Below are positions 59,136-63,602 of a stretch of 63,602 nucleotides of DNA, piece after piece. Positions within the stretch are counted from its first letter, which is position 1. Every line of letters begins with the position of its first letter. Position numbers and translations under genes: made by a program. The stretch spans positions 160,892-224,493 of the forward strand of contig NZ_LGLN01000086.1 in assembly GCF_001293775.1 (NCBI RefSeq), read 5' to 3'. This stretch comes from Pseudomonas syringae pv. cilantro (GTDB lineage Bacteria; Pseudomonadota; Gammaproteobacteria; Pseudomonadales; Pseudomonadaceae). The notes below the pieces were generated by a model. That model had not been told where the DNA came from. It was given only the letters and a program-made list of their open reading frames with translations, and ran no database searches.

Positions 59136-60047
59136 TCAGTTCAACCCTATACGATCGATCAACGACTCAACAGAACCCGTATAAATACTGATTCCATCCT
59201 TCGACTGGGTGTCGTGCAGCAGTTCCTTGTAATTCTGCAGCCCCGCCATCGAGAATGCTTTCTCCCATGCGCCAAGCTCATTGTCGGCAAACATGCTCAC
59301 CGTCTTGGTGATAATCGCGCGAAGGTAGTCTCGTTCTTTGCGCCCCAACCCCTGAACGATGTCGGTTGCGACCAGACTGAACACGCTTGAGTGACTCCAT
59401 TCGTCCATCGCGTGAGCGCTGGTGACCTCATGACAGATACGCTGGATAGAGGTGTCTTCCGACATGGTTTTCAGATAGTCCGTTATTAATGTTTCGCTGG
59501 CGCAGGCAATTCCGAATCGAGTGAGTCGTCGCTCCCATGACGCTGTGCAGGATGACAAAATATCCCGCTGCCATTTCACCAGATTGAAATCGGTGAAATC
59601 AAAGTAGTCGATGCCGCGCATTTTATAGATGTAGTTACAGGCGGACAGTGACATCTTCGTATGCAGGGCCTCATCCAGCAGTGCTTCGGCCATTGCCTCC
59701 TGGATAATCTCCCTGTTGCTTGAACCTGAGGGCGGGGACTTGATCAGGTCTTCACACACCGGCGTCACTATATCGCATTCGATATAGATGGTTTTCATGT
59801 TGTAAATAATCCACGCGTAGGACAGGCATCTGGATCGAATATGAGCGGGGGCTGCGAGCCATACTTCATGATCTTTGAAGGGCAGAAGCGATTCGCTGTA
59901 GTCATCTTTGTTACGGTCAAACGCCAACGCGGAATAACTCAAGGGAGGGTTGTTGACGGCAGCCCTGTTTACCCACAGACCGGATAATTTCTTGAGCATA
60001 GCGCCCACATGATTATTCTCGCAAAAGCTCTGATTAAGCGACGTCAC
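59136..60047 (-). CDS. AurF-type diiron N-oxygenase
   Basis: A 303-residue protein of the AurF (p-aminobenzoate N-oxygenase) family of helical diiron enzymes, which oxidise aromatic or aliphatic amines to hydroxylamine, nitroso or nitro groups. The seven metal ligands expected for AurF are all in place and correctly spaced: E90, E126-x2-H129 (DEALH), E185, H212, E216 and H219 (AHAMDEWSH). The start is GTG at 60047 with AGGAAG 6 bp upstream. GC content is visibly lower than in the flanking metal-resistance genes, suggesting transfer. It heads a three-gene operon with a transporter and a 2Fe-2S reductase. The amine substrate is unknown. Confidence 0.85.
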   Translation of the reverse strand: MTSLNQSFCENNHVGAMLKKLSGLWVNRAAVNNPPLSYSALAFDRNKDDYSESLLPFKDHEVWLAAPAHIRSRCLSYAWIIYNMKTIYIECDIVTPVCEDLIKSPPSGSSNREIIQEAMAEALLDEALHTKMSLSACNYIYKMRGIDYFDFTDFNLVKWQRDILSSCTASWERRLTRFGIACASETLITDYLKTMSEDTSIQRICHEVTSAHAMDEWSHSSVFSLVATDIVQGLGRKERDYLRAIITKTVSMFADNELGAWEKAFSMAGLQNYKELLHDTQSKDGISIYTGSVESLIDRIGLN

Positions 60048-60315
60048 GGTGACTTCCTGTTTTCGATCTGCATTAAAATATCAGTCCACGCAAACCCATG
60101 GCGCCACATAATCATGCGGCCCATTAGTTCTTCGGGAGTTCTGAAGGTCTATCGTGCTCGCAAACGCTGCAAGCAAAATTAATCGGTTCTAATCGGCTTC
60201 AAGCCGTTATTCTTGTCATGATGAAAGCACTCACCCTGCCGACTGCCTTCGCCCATCAAGGCCATGACACCAGGCATCGATACAGGGGGTGGATCATCGA
60301 ATGGATAAACGTGTC
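60048..60315. promoter_or_regulatory. Spacer upstream of the AurF-like operon
   Basis: These 268 bp separate the DapA-like stop from the AurF-like start, both on the minus strand. The AT-rich stretch around 60170-60230 (AATCGGTTCTAATCGGCTTC) contains a direct repeat AATCGG(T/C)TC and could hold a separate promoter. No terminator was recognised, so read-through from the aldolase genes is possible. Confidence 0.35.
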
Positions 60316-61203
60316 TTATCGCAGTTGAGCCAGTAAGCCGCGTAATTCAAGACAGGCATCTTCACTTAATGCGGACACTGGCAGCCGTGGATCGCCGACC
60401 TCCAGCCCGGTCATACGAAGACCCGCCTTGATGGTCGCGGGCAATCCGCCTTTGAGTATGAAGTCCAGCAATGGCAGCTGTTTGTAAAATAGCTCGCGGG
60501 CGCGACCTAACTCATTATCGAGAATCGCCCGATAAAGCGCCCCATTCAAGTCGGCTATCAGGTTGGGGGCCGCAGTGCACCAGCCTACAGCGCCCGCTGC
60601 GAACGCTTCCAGCGCCAGCGGATTGCAGCCATTATAAAATGGCACCCGGCCCTCCCCGAGAAGGTGCAATTTGTGCATCCGTTGAATATCACCCGTGCTC
60701 TCTTTGACCATAGTGACATTTTCCACGGTATTGAAAATCCGCAGAATAAGCTCCACAGACATGTCGGTACCACTGACCGCCGGGTTGTTATACAGCATGA
60801 TTGGCAAACTTATGGCGTCACCAATACGTTGATAATGCTGCAGGATTTCCTGCTCGCTCAGCTTCCAATATGACACTGGGAGCACCATGACAGCATCCGC
60901 GCCGTTCGCTTCGGCAAAGCGCGCCCGGCGTACCGCGTTCGCACTGGTCAAGTCCGAAACGCTGACGATGACAGGCACGCGTTTGGCCACATGAGAAATA
61001 CTGAATTCAGTGACTTGCTCCCATTCCCTGTCACTCAGGTAAGCACCCTCGCCGGTGCTGCCCAGTGGTGCAATTGCATGGACGCCGCCGATGATCAGGC
61101 GATCAATCGAGCGGCCAAGCGCATCGAGTTCAACACCCTCTCCACTTGAGGTAAAGGGGGTAATGGTGTAACCGATGATTCCATGTATGGAAGGGGTAGC
61201 CAT
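60316..61203 (-). CDS. Dihydrodipicolinate synthase/N-acetylneuraminate lyase family aldolase
   Basis: A 295-residue TIM-barrel class I aldolase. The substrate carboxylate loop is PLGSTGEGAYLSDREWEQV near residue 40, the catalytic tyrosine is in IMLYNNPAVSGTDMS near 132, and the Schiff-base lysine is in VTMVKESTGDIQRM near 160. Such enzymes condense or cleave pyruvate with an aldehyde or imine. This is not the housekeeping DapA: the context is a cluster with a class II aldolase and an N-oxygenase. The start at 61203 has GGAG 8 bp upstream. It lies 31 bp after the class II aldolase gene. Confidence 0.88.
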   Translation of the reverse strand: MATPSIHGIIGYTITPFTSSGEGVELDALGRSIDRLIIGGVHAIAPLGSTGEGAYLSDREWEQVTEFSISHVAKRVPVIVSVSDLTSANAVRRARFAEANGADAVMVLPVSYWKLSEQEILQHYQRIGDAISLPIMLYNNPAVSGTDMSVELILRIFNTVENVTMVKESTGDIQRMHKLHLLGEGRVPFYNGCNPLALEAFAAGAVGWCTAAPNLIADLNGALYRAILDNELGRARELFYKQLPLLDFILKGGLPATIKAGLRMTGLEVGDPRLPVSALSEDACLELRGLLAQLR

Positions 61204-61234
61204 GATGTATCTCCAGTAAAGCAAACGAATTGGT

Positions 61235-62017
61235 TCAGCTCAGGCAGTCGGCATGTCGACGCAGTATTTGCCGCGCATAGTAATTAAACGCTGCGCTGTG
61301 ACGCTTGGGCCTGGAAATCCAATCGTGAGCCTCCTGACCTAATCCCGGCTGGATGGGCTTGATGTCGCCTGCTGCGCTGGCCAGCAATTGCAGCTTGGCG
61401 GCGCGCTCGATCAGCAGTGCGATAACGCAGGCTTCCTCAATTGTTCTTCCTGTAGACAACTGGCCGTGATGGGCAAGCAAAATCGCCCGCTTCTCGCCGA
61501 GCGCGCGGGTGATGAGTTCCCCCTCCTCATTGCCTACCGGTATACCGGGCCAGTGTTCCAGAAACGCGCAATCGTCGTAAAGCGGACACATATCCATGTG
61601 TGAAACGACCAAAGGCCGTTCGAGCATTGAGAGTGCTGCGATATGGATCGGATGGGTATGGATTATGCATTTCACATCAGTACGCGTGCGATATACCCAA
61701 CTGTGGAAACGGTTCGCGGGGTTAGGCATCCCATAACCTTCAAGCACTTCAAGATCCTCATTGACCAGAAGCAGGTTGCCTGCGGTTATTTCGTCGAAAC
61801 CCAGACCCAACTGTTGGGTGTAGTACGTCCCAGGCTCTGGACCACGGGTCGTAATCTGCCCTGAGAGGCCAGCATCGTGACCGTTTTCGTAAAGAATCCG
61901 GCACGCCAATGCCAGCTTCTGCCGCTCGGTCCACGTATTGTCAGCGAGGTTGCTTTGCATCTCTGCAAGGGCCTGTTTGACAAGCTGATCCTTTGGTAAT
62001 GCTAATGTCTTGGCCAT
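61235..62017 (-). CDS. Class II aldolase/adducin family protein
   Basis: A 260-residue zinc-dependent aldolase-fold protein. The metal histidines are in CIIHTHPIHIAAL near residue 112 and AILLAHHGQLSTGRTIEEA near 175. The N-terminal NGHDAGLSGQITTRGPEPG is the usual substrate loop. Possible reactions include aldol cleavage, epimerisation or decarboxylation of hydroxy-acids. The start at 62017 has AAGGA 6 bp upstream; the longer frame is rejected as unconserved. It is divergent from the XRE-cupin regulator, which probably controls it. Confidence 0.87.
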   Translation of the reverse strand: MAKTLALPKDQLVKQALAEMQSNLADNTWTERQKLALACRILYENGHDAGLSGQITTRGPEPGTYYTQQLGLGFDEITAGNLLLVNEDLEVLEGYGMPNPANRFHSWVYRTRTDVKCIIHTHPIHIAALSMLERPLVVSHMDMCPLYDDCAFLEHWPGIPVGNEEGELITRALGEKRAILLAHHGQLSTGRTIEEACVIALLIERAAKLQLLASAAGDIKPIQPGLGQEAHDWISRPKRHSAAFNYYARQILRRHADCLS

Positions 62018-62094
62018 GTCCGTCCTTAGAAGCCATCCTGAAGTACGCCGCCGACGGTGCCACCAGCAGCGTGAATGGTGACCGGGTAGAATAC

Positions 62095-62131
62095 ATATGA
62101 CACAAGAGACGATATATGACACTTTGTGTCA
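62095..62131. promoter_or_regulatory. Candidate operator of the XRE-cupin regulator
   Basis: A perfect palindrome TGACACTTTGTGTCA (62117-62131) and a direct repeat ATATGACAC (62095-62103 and 62114-62122, 19 bp apart) lie between the divergent class II aldolase and regulator genes. The 19-bp spacing places the two copies near the same helix face (about two turns). This is the expected place for the regulator's binding site. Confidence 0.6.
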
Positions 62132-62168
62132 CGGTCAAGTGGAACTTTTCTCTTTACGGAAATGATTG

Positions 62169-62711
62169 ATGTCTATCCGACTGAAAATATTAAGAAAACG
62201 GCTCGGGATGACCCTTGAGGTACTTGCCGAAAAAACGGGCATCACCAAGAGCTACCTGTCTAAAGTGGAAAGAGGGTTGAACACGCCGTCGATTGCAGCA
62301 GCTTTAAAGCTCGCGGCGGCCTTCAATGTCAGTGTCGAAGAGCTTTTTACTGAAGGAACGCCCTCACAAGCCAGCTACAGCCTGGTCAGAAGCAACCAGC
62401 GCCAGTCACTGTCATCTGACAGTCACAAGGCCGAGTATGCTGTATTGGCCCACCGAGTCGCAGACCTTACCCTGTTGCCCTTCATCATTTTCCCTCCCGC
62501 GACCTTCGGCGATTCGGCATTCAAAGAGCACCTGGGTGAGGAGTTTTTGTTTGTACACGAGGGTGAAGTCGAGGTGGACTTCATGAATGAACGAGTGATC
62601 CTGCATTGCGGCGATGCGCTGCATTTCAACGCACAAAAACCGCATCGGATACGTTCAGTCGGGGAGAAGCAGGCGCAGTTGCTGGTCGTTATCCATCATG
62701 ATGAAAAGTGA
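62169..62711 (+). CDS. XRE-family transcriptional regulator with cupin sensor domain
   Basis: A 180-residue regulator. The N-terminal helix-turn-helix (residues 1-60: MTLEVLAEKTGITKSYLSKVERGLNTPSIAAALKLA) is followed by a C-terminal cupin (about 110-175: HLGEEFLFVHEGEVEVDFMNERVILHCGDALHFNAQKPHRIRSVG), which probably binds a small metabolite. This PuuR-like layout is common for control of amine and amino-acid-derived pathways. The ATG at 62169 is preferred over a TTG one codon earlier. It is divergent from the aldolase operon, with the palindromic candidate operator between them. Confidence 0.9.
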   Translation: MSIRLKILRKRLGMTLEVLAEKTGITKSYLSKVERGLNTPSIAAALKLAAAFNVSVEELFTEGTPSQASYSLVRSNQRQSLSSDSHKAEYAVLAHRVADLTLLPFIIFPPATFGDSAFKEHLGEEFLFVHEGEVEVDFMNERVILHCGDALHFNAQKPHRIRSVGEKQAQLLVVIHHDEK

Positions 62712-62821
62712 ATCGAGCATAATCTGAGGTTTTTACCAAGGCCCTCCTCCACCCCAAAACTGCGCCAGCACAGCCCAAAGACCCCGTCGGCGCAGCATGT
62801 TCACTCGCTCAGATCAGCCGT

Positions 62822-63602
62822 TCAATGCCTGCGGTCAATGATGTAAAGCATTTTGCCTCGCTCCGAGACGGCATAGTCTCTGGCATCTTTGCGCAGAACC
62901 ACTACGCTGCCCTGATCTTTCTGATACGCCTCGTTGATATCCGGAATGTCAGCGATGGCTGTTTCAATTCTGGCGCGTTCGTTTTCGTCGACTTCGGAGG
63001 CCTGAACGAAAACGGTCACCAGCTCTTTGCGCTCTTCGGTCACTGACAGATGGACCTGAATTTCCAAGGAACGGCCCAGTGTCTGTTTGATCGCCTGCTG
63101 GATGATGCCCAGGCCGATGAGGTTGCCCATGAAGTTGAAGCTCATGTCCTCCCTCTGGATATCCGTCAGGTAGAGCTTGTCGTCTTTCATTGAAAGCGTC
63201 GCAGTGTCACCGAGGCGATACCTGAGCAGTGGGGTGAAGTTCTCACGAGTCAGCGAGGTGATGAGGATGCTGTCGCCTTCTTTCTCAATGAAGTATTTGT
63301 TGGACAGAAACTCGTATTCGGTGTGGCACGGGCTGTTGGTGAAGCCCAGGATTCCGCCCTCGGAGCTGCCATAAACGCCGACGATGGAGACCTGCTCGCC
63401 GAAGGCTTCCCTGATTATTTTCTTCTGGAAGGTTTTCAGGCCCTCGCCATTGAAGACGACCTTTTCGATGTCGATATGCACACCGTGCCGCTGCATGGCA
63501 TCGATGAACTGCAGGATGGTCGATGGCACGCCGAGCAGTACGTTGAGCTTTATCGAGTTGAGAGCTTCGAAGTGGCTCTTGGCGGCGTTTTTCAAGGTAG
63601 TT
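62822..63602 (-). CDS. Adenylate-forming ligase (PaaK-like), C-terminal part, runs off the window
   Basis: This frame encodes the last 260 or so residues of an ANL-superfamily enzyme resembling phenylacetate-CoA ligase. The A5-like motif VYGSSEGGILGFTNSP, the LLRYRLGDTATLS segment (A7/A8 region) and the C-terminal subdomain (DIQREDMSFNFMGNLIG, then YAVSERGKMLYIIDRRH) are visible. The reading frame remains open to position 63602, so the N-terminal half is outside. It would activate a carboxylic acid as an adenylate. It is on the same strand as the aldolases but separated from them by the convergent regulator gene. Its place beside an N-oxygenase suggests a biosynthetic pathway extending rightward. 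Confidence 0.8.
   Translation of the reverse strand, partial: TTLKNAAKSHFEALNSIKLNVLLGVPSTILQFIDAMQRHGVHIDIEKVVFNGEGLKTFQKKIIREAFGEQVSIVGVYGSSEGGILGFTNSPCHTEYEFLSNKYFIEKEGDSILITSLTRENFTPLLRYRLGDTATLSMKDDKLYLTDIQREDMSFNFMGNLIGLGIIQQAIKQTLGRSLEIQVHLSVTEERKELVTVFVQASEVDENERARIETAIADIPDINEAYQKDQGSVVVLRKDARDYAVSERGKMLYIIDRRH

Noticed and set aside
60316..61203. Housekeeping dapA of lysine biosynthesis
   Set aside because: The context (class II aldolase, N-oxygenase cluster, divergent XRE-cupin regulator) and sequence differences point to a specialised family member.
1..63602. CRISPR array, tRNA or rRNA genes
   Set aside because: No regularly spaced repeats with unique spacers, and no cloverleaf or rRNA signature was seen on either strand.

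Overview
The window comes from a gamma-proteobacterium of the genus Pseudomonas, most probably the P. syringae group. Three things support this: the gene order fba / pgk / epd / tkt / ArsR-methyltransferase / metK, the dgcAB-etfAB-gbcAB glycine betaine genes, and dispersed intergenic REP-like and syringae-type repeats. The assignment is by recognition of protein families and gene order; no search was run.

Layout. (1) 1-4759: a sulfur-scavenging island. The end of an IS66-type element (1-71) cuts an SfnB/DszC-type acyl-CoA-dehydrogenase-like gene. It is followed by a flavin-dependent monooxygenase and a MetQ-MetN-MetI-type ABC importer. (2) 4811-5434: a small SAM methyltransferase. (3) 5694-10977 (minus): a TriABC-like RND efflux operon with two lipoprotein adaptors. 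(4) 11109-13052 (minus): two tandem orphan Rhs-core genes with unrelated C-terminal tips. The first has a premature stop and a frame-breaking 8-bp tandem repeat. (5) 13575-17518 (minus): a TauD-like dioxygenase with a sulfonate-type ABC importer. (6) 17737-20849: an autotransporter with a PAP2 phosphatase passenger, split by a 14-bp tandem duplication. (7) 20928-22765: rlmJ and a DUF3077 gene behind a strongly structured leader, then a small unknown gene. (8) 22926-36018: glycine betaine and dimethylglycine catabolism (gbcB, gbcA, etfB, etfA, dgcB, dgcA, a DUF5943-type gene, an M19 dipeptidase), interrupted by a GH18 chitinase and by a dense cluster of DnaA boxes. (9) 36246-39425: small envelope proteins, including two lysozyme-inhibitor-like proteins, around fba. 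(10) 39453-46286: central carbon genes pgk, epd and tkt, then an ArsR-methyltransferase fusion and metK. (11) 46474-49066: ligB, DUF1090 and MAPEG genes. (12) 49182-57235: a CzcRS/CzcCBA heavy-metal system. (13) 57319-63602: an unusual, lower-GC accessory cluster. It holds an AurF-type diiron N-oxygenase, a TSUP exporter, a 2Fe-2S flavin reductase, a dihydrodipicolinate-synthase-family aldolase, a class II aldolase, an XRE-cupin regulator and the end of an adenylate-forming ligase.

The most interesting candidates for new biology are: the AurF-centred cluster at the right end, where all seven expected diiron ligands can be seen; the leader RNA of the DUF3077 gene, with mutually exclusive terminator and anti-terminator pairings; a datA-like cluster of seven perfect DnaA boxes in 1.9 kb; the perfect 34-bp palindrome in front of the ArsR-methyltransferase/metK unit; and two loci (rhs and the PAP2 autotransporter) broken or switchable by short tandem repeats.

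No tRNA, rRNA or CRISPR array was seen.
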